NCBI RefSeq assembly: GCF_041027365.1
Contig: NZ_JBFTEH010000004.1
Location: 62,001 to 126,000, forward strand
Source of the DNA: VKMB-3413 sp041027365
GTDB lineage: Bacteria; Pseudomonadota; Alphaproteobacteria; Rhizobiales; Rhizobiaceae
Direction: 5' to 3'
Length of the DNA: 64,000 nucleotides
Position 1 is the first letter of the stretch; each line of letters opens with the position of its first letter. Below, in pieces: positions 44,108-53,329 of this stretch. The translations under genes were made by a program, and so were the position numbers. The notes below the pieces were generated by a model that was given only the letters and a program-made list of their open reading frames with translations, did no database searches and was not told the DNA's origin.

Positions 44108-44761
44108 ATGCGCGAGACCTCGCTCTACGGGCCGGTCAAGCAGTTCCTCGAAGGGCTCGGGCTCGCCGTGAAGGGCGAGATCGGCGGCTGCGACCTCGTC
44201 GCGCTGAACGGCGGCGATCCGCCGGTCGTGGTGATCTGCGAGCTGAAGCTCTCCTTCAACCTCGAACTCGTGCTGCAGGCGGTCGATCGCGCGAGCGCCT
44301 GCGACGAGGTCTGGCTGGCGGCGAAGCTGTCGCGCGGCGGCAAGGGCCGCGAGGCGGACAAGCGCTTTCGCAATCTCTGCCGGCGCCTCGGCTTCGGCCT
44401 GATCGGCGTCGCCGAGGACGAGACGGTTCACCTTCTTTTGAGCCCGGCCGCGCCGGCGCCGCGCCGCGACCCGCGGCGGCGCTCGCGGCTGGTCGACGAG
44501 CACAGGCGGCGGCGCGGGGATCCGGCTCTCGGCGGCGGGTCGCGTGCGCCGATCATGACGGCTTACCGCCAGGATGCGCTCGCCTGCGCCAGGGCGATGG
44601 CGGCCGGGCCGAAGCGCCCGCGCGACCTCGCTCCGGTTGCCCCAAAGGCCGCGGCGATCCTGCAGCGCAATGTCTACGGCTGGTTCGAACGGGTGGAGCG
44701 GGGCCTCTACAGTCTGACGCCGGCCGGCCGGGAAGCCCTCCTGCGCTGGCCGCAGGGCTGA
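44108..44761 (+). CDS. DUF2161 family protein with PD-(D/E)XK nuclease-like core
   Basis: A 217-residue protein. Asp29 in GGCDLVAL, Glu45 and Lys47 in VVICELKLS match the D...ExK catalytic core of PD-(D/E)XK nucleases. A helix with LVLQAVDRASACDEVWLA follows. After a basic linker, the C-terminal part RNVYGWFERVERGLYSLTPAG is winged-helix-like. The family is annotated as DUF2161, a putative PD-(D/E)XK phosphodiesterase. No function is established. The preceding 62-residue gene may belong to the same transcript. Confidence 0.8.
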   Translation: MRETSLYGPVKQFLEGLGLAVKGEIGGCDLVALNGGDPPVVVICELKLSFNLELVLQAVDRASACDEVWLAAKLSRGGKGREADKRFRNLCRRLGFGLIGVAEDETVHLLLSPAAPAPRRDPRRRSRLVDEHRRRRGDPALGGGSRAPIMTAYRQDALACARAMAAGPKRPRDLAPVAPKAAAILQRNVYGWFERVERGLYSLTPAGREALLRWPQG

Positions 44762-44967
44762 ACCGGCCGGCGCTGCGGCACGCCGTCATCGCCGGGCGTT
44801 CCGACCTGCGGCTTCTCGTTCGTCGGCGCCGCAATTCCTGACCCGCCGACCCGTACCATCCCGCTCCGCCGCCTTCTCCGCTGCACGTTGCGACCTATCC
44901 TCCCGCGCTGCGGGGGGAATGGACATGCCGGCCGGCCAATCTGGCGGCATGAGGCAACGGGGAACGC

Positions 44968-46113
44968 ATGCTTCCGGTGGACAATCTCTTCGCGCAGGTC
45001 GGAACCACGCTCGGCTGGCTGCCGCATCCTGTCGCGGGGCTGCTCTTGATCGCGCTCGCGATCGGCATCGCCCTCGGCCTGCACTGGATCGCGGTGCGCG
45101 TCGTGCGGCGGACGATGAAGCGCTCGCAGGAATACTGGCGCAACATTCTCCTGCGCACCCGCGGGCCGAGCCGTCTCGCCTTCCTGATCATCTTCATCGG
45201 GGCGGCGGTCAGCGCGGCGCCGTTCCGGGTGAGCACCAAGCTGGTCTTCACCCACATCCTGCTCGTCGCCTTCATCGGACTGCTCGGCTGGATCGCCATG
45301 CGCACGCTGCAGATCGCGGCGGACGTCTATCTCCGGCGCTTCCGGCTCGACGTCGAGGACAATCTCCTCGCCCGCAAGCACGTGACGCAGATCCGCATCC
45401 TGCTGCGGGCCTCCACCGTCCTCCTGTTCATCCTGACGGCGGCGGCGATCCTGATGACGTTCCAGAGCGTGCGCCAGTACGGCGTCTCGCTCCTTGCCGC
45501 CGGCGGCGCGGCTGGCATCGTCGTCGGCCTCGCGGCGCAGCCGGTGCTGTCGAACCTCCTCGCCGGCATCCAGATCGCCATCACCCAGCCGATCCGGCTG
45601 GAGGACGCGGTGGTGGTCGAGGGTGAATGGGGCTGGGTCGAGGAGATCACCATGACCTACGTCGTGGTGCGCCTGTGGGACTGGCGGCGGCTGGTCCTGC
45701 CGATCCGCTACTTCATCGAGAAGCCGTTCCAGAACTGGACGCGGCAGACCGGCGCGATCATCGGAACGGTGCTCCTGCAGCTCGACTACACCGCCCCCGT
45801 CGCGGCGATCCGCGAGAAGGCGGAGGAATTCGCCGCCGCCTCGCCGCTCTGGGACAAGCAGGTGATCAACGTGCAGGTTTCGGATGCGCATTCGGAGACG
45901 ATCGAGGTCCGCATCCTCGCCTCGGCCAGCACCTCGCCGCGCACCTGGGACCTGCGCTGCGAGATCCGCGAAAAGCTGATCGCCTGGCTGCAGGCCGAGC
46001 ATCCCGCCTGCCTGCCGCGCCGGCGCATGGAGTTCTCCGGCCAGTCCGGCGGCGACGCCGAGAGCCTGCCGACGGTGCGCGTCGCCTCGGCCGGGCAGAT
46101 GGCGGCGGAGTAG
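44968..46113 (+). CDS. MscS-family mechanosensitive channel
   Basis: A 381-residue small-conductance mechanosensitive channel homologue. About five hydrophobic segments lead to the pore helix SLLAAGGAAGIVVGLAAQPVLSNLLAG, shortened here to AAGGAAGIVVGLAAQPVLSN, with the Gly/Ala pattern of MscS TM3. The beta domain reads IRLEDAVVVEGEWGWVEEI, and a C-terminal alpha/beta domain follows. It protects against hypo-osmotic shock in the family. A second MscS gene starts at the end of this window. Confidence 0.88.
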   Translation: MLPVDNLFAQVGTTLGWLPHPVAGLLLIALAIGIALGLHWIAVRVVRRTMKRSQEYWRNILLRTRGPSRLAFLIIFIGAAVSAAPFRVSTKLVFTHILLVAFIGLLGWIAMRTLQIAADVYLRRFRLDVEDNLLARKHVTQIRILLRASTVLLFILTAAAILMTFQSVRQYGVSLLAAGGAAGIVVGLAAQPVLSNLLAGIQIAITQPIRLEDAVVVEGEWGWVEEITMTYVVVRLWDWRRLVLPIRYFIEKPFQNWTRQTGAIIGTVLLQLDYTAPVAAIREKAEEFAAASPLWDKQVINVQVSDAHSETIEVRILASASTSPRTWDLRCEIREKLIAWLQAEHPACLPRRRMEFSGQSGGDAESLPTVRVASAGQMAAE

Positions 46114-46153
46114 CCGGGCAGGGCACGGCGCCGGGCGGCGCGGCCCCCACGTC

Positions 46154-46179
46154 GGAACCGCTTGCCGCGCGGGCGCGTC
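46154..46179 (+). promoter_or_regulatory. Possible EcfG-type (general stress) promoter
   Basis: GGAAC at 46154-46158 and CGTC at 46176-46179 are 17 bp apart. The EcfG consensus in alphaproteobacteria is GGAAC-N16/17-CGTT, so one base deviates. The small gene downstream starts 27 bp later, a fitting distance. Confidence 0.45.
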
Positions 46180-46205
46180 TTCCTGTGAGACAGGGAGAGC
46201 GAGAC

Positions 46206-46355
46206 ATGGCCGATACCAAACGGGAAGCCGATGCCGAAGTGAGCCCCATGGAGGCGCAGGACACGCATCAGCCGGGCCGCAAGCCGGGCAAGCAGCAGGA
46301 CATGCCGGATGAGGAGGGGAAGCGGACGAAGCCGACGCCCGACGACAAGGGCTGA
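46206..46355 (+). CDS. Small hydrophilic hypothetical protein (49 residues)
   Basis: A tiny, strongly charged protein (MADTKREADAEVSP start; rich in Lys, Asp, Glu, Gln and Pro) with no hydrophobic core, so probably disordered. AGGGAGAG lies seven bases before the ATG. The EcfG-like promoter directly upstream suggests a stress-induced protein, but no family is recognised. Confidence 0.6.
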   Translation: MADTKREADAEVSPMEAQDTHQPGRKPGKQQDMPDEEGKRTKPTPDDKG

Positions 46356-46485
46356 GGGGTTCGATGCTTCGCCCCGGCGCCAGCGGTCTGCCTCTGATCA
46401 TCCTGCCGCGATTCACCTCCCGCTAACCAACTGCGCCTAGCCTCTCCGCATCCCGCTCGAGAGCGGGGGGACGAAAGGCCACGGC

Positions 46486-47802
46486 ATGGTGTTGCGTTCG
46501 AGAGCCGGGCCGTTCGGCATGCTCGCCGTCGCCGCTCTGGCGGCGGCGGGCCATCCGGGGCGGGCCGAGGCGCAGGATTGGGGCAGGTCGGCTGCGCGCG
46601 CCGCCGGCGGAACGCTGGTATGGGGCGGACGCATGCCGCAGCCCGGCGACGGCTACGTCCCGAGCGTTCCCGACCCGGCCGCTCCGCCGCAGGCGCGGGT
46701 CTCGCCCGCGCCGGCGAACGACGGCGCGCCGGATCGCAGCGCCGTACCTCCGCAGGATCTCTCCCCGGCAGACCAGGACGCGCCTGCCGAAGCGCTGACG
46801 GAGCCGCCAATGCCCGCCGCGGCCGTTGACGCCGGATCCTCGGGGCAGGGCGCGCTGCCGGATGAGACGGACGCGGCGCCGCAGCCTGATCCGCCCGCCG
46901 CCTCGCCCGGCTGGTCCCTGCAGGACGATCTTCTCGGCCATCGCGCGCGGCGTCGCGGCACCGGTGCACCGCTCAGCGAGGCCGCGCCGACAGCCACGCC
47001 GCCGCCGCTCGCGGCGCCGATTTCCATCGGCCCGGATGTCGTCGCGACCGGCGAGAGCGTGACGGAAGACGGCGAGGACGATCCCTGGGCCGGACTGAAG
47101 CAGGTGACGCCCGGCGCCGTCCCGCAGCCACCCGTTTCGCGACCCCGAACCACCACGCGTCTTGCCTCGCTGGAGCCGCCGGACGGGCCCTCCGCCGGCG
47201 CCGATGCGCTTCCGGGCCGGGGGGAGCTGGAAGCCGAGACGCCGGACGGCTACCAGCCGATGCCGCGGGCCGAGGCGCTCTGCCGCGCCGCCCTGCGGAA
47301 GCTGAATGTGACGTTCGTCGACATCTCGCCGATCGGCAGGGGGCGCAGCTGCGGCATCGAGCACCCGGTCAAGGTGCTGGCCTTCGCCGGCGACGTCGCG
47401 GTGAAGCCGGCCGCGATCCTCAACTGCCCGGCCGCGGCGCGCATCTCGCAATGGGTGGAGAACGAGGTGAAGCCGGCGGCGCGCTGGAAGCTCTGGGAGC
47501 GGCCGGTGGCGCTCCTCAACGCCTCCTCCTATCGCTGCTCGCGCATCGCCGGCACGCGCACGATCTCGGAACATGCCAGCGGCAACGCCCTCGACGTGCG
47601 CGGCTTCGTCTTTGCCGACGGCAGCACGTTCGACGTCGAGAAAAAGGGCTTCTTCTCCTTCCGCGAAAAGAGCTTCCAACGGGCGATCCGCACCGCCGGC
47701 TGCCGCTATTTCGGCACCGTGCTGGGCCCCGGCTACAACTACGATCACCGCAACCACCTGCATCTCGACGTCAAGCCGCGCCGGCGCGTGGTCTGCCGAT
47801 AA
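46486..47802 (+). CDS. Extensin-like family protein
   Basis: A 438-residue exported protein. A signal peptide ends near residue 29. A proline- and alanine-rich, presumably disordered region follows to about residue 245. The extensin-like C-terminal domain (PF06904) is complete, with CRAALRKLNVTFVDI, GRSCGIEHPV, SYRCSRIAGTRTISEH, GNALDVRGF and the closing YDHRNHLHLDV. The histidines and Asp resemble the metal site of D-Ala-D-Ala/LAS peptidases, so a cell-wall peptidase role is possible. Location: periplasm. Confidence 0.88.
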   Translation: MVLRSRAGPFGMLAVAALAAAGHPGRAEAQDWGRSAARAAGGTLVWGGRMPQPGDGYVPSVPDPAAPPQARVSPAPANDGAPDRSAVPPQDLSPADQDAPAEALTEPPMPAAAVDAGSSGQGALPDETDAAPQPDPPAASPGWSLQDDLLGHRARRRGTGAPLSEAAPTATPPPLAAPISIGPDVVATGESVTEDGEDDPWAGLKQVTPGAVPQPPVSRPRTTTRLASLEPPDGPSAGADALPGRGELEAETPDGYQPMPRAEALCRAALRKLNVTFVDISPIGRGRSCGIEHPVKVLAFAGDVAVKPAAILNCPAAARISQWVENEVKPAARWKLWERPVALLNASSYRCSRIAGTRTISEHASGNALDVRGFVFADGSTFDVEKKGFFSFREKSFQRAIRTAGCRYFGTVLGPGYNYDHRNHLHLDVKPRRRVVCR

Positions 47803-47823
47803 GCCCCGCGGGCGAGGTTGCAG

Positions 47824-48087
47824 TCAGGCTCGGTCCTTCGCTTCGAGCCGGCGGATCGCCTCGCAGATCAGGCGCCGATGCTCGTGCCAGACGGCAAGGG
47901 TTTCCTGCAGCGTGTGGAGATAGCGTTCGGCGCTGGCCGTATCCTGCTCCTCCTGGCGGAGCCGCGCGATCAGCTCTGCCTGCCTGGCGATGCGACCTTC
48001 GCCCTCGCTGATGTCGCGGTCGGCCAGGGCGAGCCGCCGGCGCTCTTCCTGCAGCTCGTGATCGTCTCGCGGGGAGCGCGTGTTCAT
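47824..48087 (-). CDS. Small coiled-coil hypothetical protein
   Basis: An 87-residue, highly charged protein predicted to be one long helix or coiled coil (ERRRLALADRDISEGEGRIA; then HEHRRLICEAIRRLEAKDRA). GAGG lies about seven bases before the ATG. It is convergent with the extensin-like gene and divergent from the CheB gene. I know similar short proteins in Hyphomicrobiales but no function. Confidence 0.6.
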   Translation of the reverse strand: MNTRSPRDDHELQEERRRLALADRDISEGEGRIARQAELIARLRQEEQDTASAERYLHTLQETLAVWHEHRRLICEAIRRLEAKDRA

Positions 48088-48194
48088 CGGCGCCTCGTCG
48101 CGCGCAAAGGGCACGGGTCCGGGCAGCATACACGCTTCCGATGCGCGGGCCACGCCGGCCCGCGACAATTCGTAGCCGGAGGCGGGCATCGGCA

Positions 48195-48220
48195 GGAACG
48201 TTGCCGGCGGACGGCTGGTT
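48195..48220 (+). promoter_or_regulatory. Possible EcfG-type promoter before the CheB gene
   Basis: GGAAC at 48195-48199 and GGTT at 48217-48220 are 17 bp apart, one base from the GGAAC-N16/17-CGTT consensus. The CheB start codon is 34 bp downstream. HWE kinases and CheB-type genes occur in general-stress regulons of alphaproteobacteria, which fits. Confidence 0.45.
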
Positions 48221-48253
48221 GAGTGTGAGGCTCGCAACTCCGGGAGAAGCGCC

Positions 48254-49279
48254 GTGACCAATCGGGACATCGTCGTCATCGGCGGTTCGTCCGGCGCTAC
48301 CGCGCCGCTGAAGGACATCCTCGCCGCGCTGCCGGCAGACCTGCCGGCGGCCGTGTTCGTGGTCCTGCACATCCCGGCGCGCAGCCTCGGAATCCTCGCG
48401 ACGGTCGCCGCAGCCGCGGCGCGTCTGCCGGTCCACGCCGCGGCCGACGGGATGAAGATCGAGCCCGGCAACATCTATCTCGGCGTGCCCGACCACCATC
48501 TTCTGATCGTGAACGGCCGAATCAAGCTGGGGCGAGGACCGCGCGAGAACATGGTGCGCCCGGCGATCGACGCGCTGTTCCGCTCCGCCGCGGCGAGCTA
48601 CAGCTCGCGCGTCATCGGCGTCGTGCTCAGCGGCTTCCTCAACGACGGCGCCGCCGGGCTGAACGCCATCAAGCAGTGCGGCGGCCTCGCGCTGGTGCAG
48701 GATCCGACGGACGCCATCGCGGACGAGATGCCGCTCAGCGCCCAGCGTGCGGTCGCCGTGGACGCCATCGTGTCCGGCGCGCGCATGGGCGACATTCTCT
48801 CGCATCTCGTCGAGGAGACGGCGGGACCCTCGCGGCCCGTCCCGCCGGAGATCCGGCTCGAGATCGACATCGCCGCCGGCGAGCGCCTGGACAGCGAGCA
48901 GCTGCGCAGCCTCGCCGAGCCGGCGGCGCTGACCTGCCCGAGCTGCGGGGGCGTGCTGTCGGAGGTGCGGCATGCCGAGCCGATCCGCTTCCGCTGTCAG
49001 GTCGGCCACGGCTTCACCGCCGACGTCCTCGCCACCGAACAGGAGAATTCGGTCGACGAAGCGCTGCGGGTGGCGCTGCGGATCATCGAGGAGCGCGCCG
49101 AACTCGTCACCCGGATGGCCGAGGACGGGCGCAGGACCGGCCGCGCCGCGGTGGTCAAGATGTATGAGGAGCGGGCGCGGGAATACCGCGCCTATGCCGA
49201 CACGATCCGACGGGTGGTCCTGCGGACCATGGCTCGCCCGGCCGGCGGAGGCGCAGACGACGTGACGGAGCAGGAATGA
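48254..49279 (+). CDS. Stand-alone CheB-like methylesterase with zinc-ribbon-like tail
   Basis: A 341-residue CheB catalytic domain without a receiver domain. Ser12/Ser13 of VIGGSSGA, His39 of VLHIPARS and Asp131 of GFLNDGAAG form the triad. The C-terminal part has Cys228, Cys231 (CPSCGG), Cys248 and His252 (RFRCQVGHGF), a possible zinc site, then a helical tail. GTG start at 48254. No chemotaxis genes surround it; the next gene is a fusion kinase that also carries a CheB-like domain. Confidence 0.87.
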   Translation: MTNRDIVVIGGSSGATAPLKDILAALPADLPAAVFVVLHIPARSLGILATVAAAAARLPVHAAADGMKIEPGNIYLGVPDHHLLIVNGRIKLGRGPRENMVRPAIDALFRSAAASYSSRVIGVVLSGFLNDGAAGLNAIKQCGGLALVQDPTDAIADEMPLSAQRAVAVDAIVSGARMGDILSHLVEETAGPSRPVPPEIRLEIDIAAGERLDSEQLRSLAEPAALTCPSCGGVLSEVRHAEPIRFRCQVGHGFTADVLATEQENSVDEALRVALRIIEERAELVTRMAEDGRRTGRAAVVKMYEERAREYRAYADTIRRVVLRTMARPAGGGADDVTEQE

Positions 49280-49409
49280 CCGGCGGAGCCCGATGTGCCG
49301 GGCCGCGCCACAATCGGTTTCGGATTGCTTTTCAAGGGGCTTATCCCGCCTATACGAAGATGAGGAAGAGGAATCGTCCCACCGGGCTCGCATGGAGATG
49401 CTCTGAGCA

Positions 49410-52400
49410 ATGACTGCACTGTTTGTCGCGGCCGCTGCATCCGCGGCCGCTACGCAATCGCTTGAGCTGTTCCTTCGGCAGCTCGTCCTGCGCGACGACA
49501 TGGCGGTCGTCGTGGCGCTGCAGAATCGGGAGGCGCTGGACGAGGAGCGTTTCCGCCGCGTCCTTTCCGAGGCGGACCGTGCGCCGAGCCCCGTGCGTGA
49601 CGGAGCGCCGATCGAGCCCGGCCACATCTACCTCTCGTCCCCGAATGCGCTGGTCACGGTCGAGAACGGCACGTTTCGGGTTCGGGACTCGCAGGAGGAG
49701 CCCGGCGAGCGGGGCACGATCGACAGCCTGCTCGTCTCTGTCGCCAAGGCGGAGGAGGGACATTCGATCGCCGTCCTTTTTGCCGGGATGGGCGGGGACG
49801 GCACGCTCGGCGTCACCGCGGTCAAGGAGGCGGGCGGCGTGACGCTCGCGGAAGCGACGGCGGACCTTGCGGAGCACGACCTGGCGGCCAGCAACCTGCC
49901 CTCGGCGATCGCCGACTTCCTGGTGCCGGCAGCCGAACTCGCCGGAACGGTCGACCGCCACGCCCAGACCTTCGCCGAGCAACGGCGCAAGCTGGAGACC
50001 TCCGAGGAGAGCGACCTGTCGGCGACGCTCTCGGCGGTCGCGACCGTCCTGCGGAACAAGACGGGACACGACTTCCACGGATACAAGCGCGGCACCTTCC
50101 TGCGGCGCATCCAGCGTCGCATGCAGGTCGTCCAGATGCCGGATCCGGCCGAATACCTGGAATTCCTGCGCGCCGACGGCGAGGAGGCGCAGAGCCTCTT
50201 CAACGACCTCCTGATCGGCGTCACGCAGTTCTTCCGCGACCGCAAGGAGTTCGAGTTCCTGGAGGCGAACGTCGTCCCGCGGCTCTTCGAGGGCAAGGCA
50301 CGGGCCGACCAGCTGCGGGTCTGGGTGATCGGCTGCTCGACGGGGGAGGAGGCCTATTCGCTGGCGATCCTGCTGCGCGAGCACATGGCGACGCTGGACG
50401 AGGTTCCGCAGGTCCAGATCTTCGCCACCGACCTCGACGGCCGGGCGCTCGCCTCGGCCCGGGTCGGGCGCTACCCCGAGACGATCGCGCGCGACCTCTC
50501 GCCCGAGCGCCTCGCCCGCTGGTTCGTGAAGGAGGGCGCCACCTATTGCGTGGCAAAGGAGATCCGGGAGATGTGCATTTTCTCCCAGCACAGCGTCATC
50601 AAGGACGCGCCGTTCTCGCGGCTCGATCTCGTCTCCTGCCGCAATCTCCTGATCTATCTCGACGCCGACCTGCAGAGCCGGGTGATCCCGCTGTTCCACT
50701 TCGCGCTGAAGCCGGACGGCTATCTCTTCCTCGGCAATTCTGAGAACGTCTCGCGGCACACCAATCTCTTCGCACCGGTGGAAAGCCGGCTGCGCATCTT
50801 CCAGCGCCTCTCCACCGGCGTACGGGTCCTGCCGGACTTTCCCTTCACGCCGATCGACCGGCGTCTGGTCTCGCCGCCGGCGCAGAATCGCGCCCGGCCC
50901 CCCGAAGGCAACGTCGCGCGGGGCGCGGAACGGATCGCCGAGCGCTACGCGCCCGCCTATGTCGTCACCGACACCAGCCTCAACGTCCTGCACTTTTCCG
51001 GTCGCACCGGCCGTTATATCGATCCGGCGGGCGGGGCGGCGACGCTCAATCTCCTCAACCTCGTCCATCCGGACCTGCGCCTCGACCTGCGCGTCGCGCT
51101 GTCGCGGGCCCTCGAGGAGAACGAGACCGTGCAGGTGAGCGACCTGCGCATGGGCGTCAACGGACACCGCGTGTCGGTCGACGTCGTCATCGAGCCGGTG
51201 TCGGAAGGGCCGGCCTCGGCGCACTTCCTGGTCGTCCTGTTCAAGGAGGTGCCGGTCCCGCCGGAGCCGGCCGCCAGCGACAACGCGAACGGGTCGCAGC
51301 TGAAGGACCAGCGGGTCCAGCAGCTGGAGCGCGAACTGCGCACCACCAACGAGCGGCTGCAGGCGACGGTCGAGGAACTGGAGAGCACGAACGAGGAGCT
51401 GAAGTCCTCCAACGAGGAATACCAGTCGCTGAACGAGGAGCTGCAGAGCGCCAACGAGGAGCTGGAGACCTCCAAGGAAGAGCTGCAGTCGGTCAACGAG
51501 GAACTGACCACCGTCAACGGCGAGCTGGCGCACCGGGTGCAGGAGCTCGGCCGCGCCAACAGCGACCTGAAGAACCTCCTCGAAAGCACCCAGATCGCCA
51601 CTGTGTTCCTCGACAACCAGCTGCGGGTGATGAACTACACCCCCGCGGTGACGGAGCTGTTCCATCTGGTCGAGACCGACCTCGGCCGGCCGATCAGCCA
51701 CATCAAGTCGCGGATCGCCTACGAGGAACTGCAGGACGACGTGCGGCGCGTCCTGCGCACGCTCGGCAGCGTCGACCGCGAGATCGCCAGCTCGACCACC
51801 GGCAACCGCTACATCGTCCGGGTGCTGCCCTATCGCAGCGTCGACAATTTCATCGGCGGTGCGGTGATCACCTTCACCAACACGACGCCGCTGACGCGCG
51901 CGCAGGAGGCCCTGCGCGACAGCGAGAAGCGGCTGCGGCTGCTGATGGAAGGCATCCCGCAGCTGGTCTGGCGATCCGGCGACAACGGCCACTGGACCTG
52001 GTCGAGCCCGCAATGGATGCGCTTCACCGGCCAGACCGAGGCGCAGAGCCTTGGCCTCGGCTGGCTCGACGCCGTGCATCCGGAGGACCGCGACCGCTTT
52101 CTCGAAGCCTGGTCGCGCGCCGGGGAGAAGGGCGCTCTCGACGTCGAGCACCGCGTGCTGCGCGCCTCCGACGGCGCCTGGGTCTGGCATCATTCCCGTT
52201 CGATGCCGGTGCGTTCCGAGCCGACGCCGGACGATCCCGAGGGGCGCATCCTCGAATGGCTCGGCACGACGACCGACGTGCAGGAGCTGAAGCAGCTGCA
52301 GGAGAGCCAGGCGGTCCTCGTCACCGAACTGCAGCATCGCACGCGCAACCTGATCGGGGTCGTGCGCTCGCTGTCCGACCGGACGCTGAAGAGCAGCGAG

Positions 52401-52949
52401 TCGATGGACGACTTCAAGGTGCGGTTCAACGACCGTCTGGCGGCGCTGTCGCGCGTCCAGGGCCTGCTGTCCCGCTCCGAGCAGGAGCCGATCACCATCG
52501 GCGCGCTGGTGCAACTCGAGCTCGACGCGCTCGGGGCGGAAATCGACGGCGACCGGGTGAAGGTCGAGGGGCCGGACGTCGTGCTGCGCAGCCGCATTGT
52601 GCAGACCTTCGCGCTCGCCCTGCACGAACTGGCGACGAACGCCCGCAAATACGGCGCGCTGTCGGGCCCGCGCGGGCGCCTTGCGGTGCTCTGGCGGACC
52701 GAGCAGGCCGACGGCGCCGGAACACTACTCCGGCTCGAATGGCTGGAAAGCGGCATCACCCATGGCAGCGCCCTCCGCGACGGGGACGGCGCGGAAATGA
52801 TCGGCGGCTATGGACGGGAACTCATCGAGAAGGCTCTGCCTTACTCATTGGGAGCCGAGACGGGCTTTCAGTTCAGTGAGACGGGTCTGACATGCACGAT
52901 CAACTTGCCGCTTTCTGGGCTGCGAGGCGAACAACGAGACGAACCATGA
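49410..52949 (+). CDS. CheB-CheR-PAS-HWE hybrid sensor histidine kinase
   Basis: An 1179-residue multidomain protein. Residues 1-180 are CheB-like but degenerate: the GASAGG loop reads AAASAAA, the catalytic His is replaced (VALQNREAL, Asn39), while Asp130 of GMGGDGT remains. Residues about 195-470 are a CheR methyltransferase with GCSTGEEAYSLAI as cofactor loop. A coiled coil of repeated NEEL/SNEEL heptads covers about 635-715. Two PAS domains follow (about 725-860 and 870-985). The kinase is of the HWE type: His976 in QHRTRN, HELATNARKYG, and EWLES with Trp1111 and Glu1113. It probably signals through the response regulator whose start overlaps its stop. Confidence 0.9.
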   Translation: MTALFVAAAASAAATQSLELFLRQLVLRDDMAVVVALQNREALDEERFRRVLSEADRAPSPVRDGAPIEPGHIYLSSPNALVTVENGTFRVRDSQEEPGERGTIDSLLVSVAKAEEGHSIAVLFAGMGGDGTLGVTAVKEAGGVTLAEATADLAEHDLAASNLPSAIADFLVPAAELAGTVDRHAQTFAEQRRKLETSEESDLSATLSAVATVLRNKTGHDFHGYKRGTFLRRIQRRMQVVQMPDPAEYLEFLRADGEEAQSLFNDLLIGVTQFFRDRKEFEFLEANVVPRLFEGKARADQLRVWVIGCSTGEEAYSLAILLREHMATLDEVPQVQIFATDLDGRALASARVGRYPETIARDLSPERLARWFVKEGATYCVAKEIREMCIFSQHSVIKDAPFSRLDLVSCRNLLIYLDADLQSRVIPLFHFALKPDGYLFLGNSENVSRHTNLFAPVESRLRIFQRLSTGVRVLPDFPFTPIDRRLVSPPAQNRARPPEGNVARGAERIAERYAPAYVVTDTSLNVLHFSGRTGRYIDPAGGAATLNLLNLVHPDLRLDLRVALSRALEENETVQVSDLRMGVNGHRVSVDVVIEPVSEGPASAHFLVVLFKEVPVPPEPAASDNANGSQLKDQRVQQLERELRTTNERLQATVEELESTNEELKSSNEEYQSLNEELQSANEELETSKEELQSVNEELTTVNGELAHRVQELGRANSDLKNLLESTQIATVFLDNQLRVMNYTPAVTELFHLVETDLGRPISHIKSRIAYEELQDDVRRVLRTLGSVDREIASSTTGNRYIVRVLPYRSVDNFIGGAVITFTNTTPLTRAQEALRDSEKRLRLLMEGIPQLVWRSGDNGHWTWSSPQWMRFTGQTEAQSLGLGWLDAVHPEDRDRFLEAWSRAGEKGALDVEHRVLRASDGAWVWHHSRSMPVRSEPTPDDPEGRILEWLGTTTDVQELKQLQESQAVLVTELQHRTRNLIGVVRSLSDRTLKSSESMDDFKVRFNDRLAALSRVQGLLSRSEQEPITIGALVQLELDALGAEIDGDRVKVEGPDVVLRSRIVQTFALALHELATNARKYGALSGPRGRLAVLWRTEQADGAGTLLRLEWLESGITHGSALRDGDGAEMIGGYGRELIEKALPYSLGAETGFQFSETGLTCTINLPLSGLRGEQRDEP

Positions 52950-53317
52950 ACCGAGGAGGACAGGCACCGAGCCTCGAAGGCCGCCGCATGCTGGTCGTCG
53001 AGGACGAGTACATGCTGGCCGACGACATGGCGCTGGACTTCAAGTGCTTCGGCGCCGAGATCTCGGGGCCGGTCCCCACGATCGCCGAGGCGCGGGCGCT
53101 GCTGGACGATGATGGTCCCATCGACGGAGCCGTGCTCGACATCAACCTCAACGGGGAGATGGTCTACGAGTTCGCCGATCTTCTGAACGAGCGGGGCATC
53201 CCCTTCCTCTTCGCCACCGGTTACGATCGCCATTCGCTGCCCGGACGGTTCAAGGGCACGCTGGTCTGCGAAAAGCCCGTCGACGCGGCGCAACTCGCCG
53301 CCGGGCTCTTCGCCTGA
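52946..53317 (+). CDS. Single-domain response regulator
   Basis: A 123-residue receiver domain without output. The acidic pair is in VVEDEYM, the phosphoacceptor is Asp65 in AVLDINL, ATGY is the Thr region, and the conserved Lys is in CEKPVD. The ATG overlaps the stop of the HWE kinase gene (ATGA), so the pair is translationally coupled and very likely functions as kinase and partner. Similar single-domain regulators act as phosphate sinks or adaptors in rhizobia. Confidence 0.9.
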   Translation: MNRGGQAPSLEGRRMLVVEDEYMLADDMALDFKCFGAEISGPVPTIAEARALLDDDGPIDGAVLDINLNGEMVYEFADLLNERGIPFLFATGYDRHSLPGRFKGTLVCEKPVDAAQLAAGLFA

Positions 53318-53329
53318 GGCAGGCGGCCG

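Noticed and set aside
49350..52625. A 1091-codon open frame on the minus strand opposite the hybrid kinase
   Set aside because: No recognisable domain and no start site; it is the antisense shadow of a strongly supported gene.
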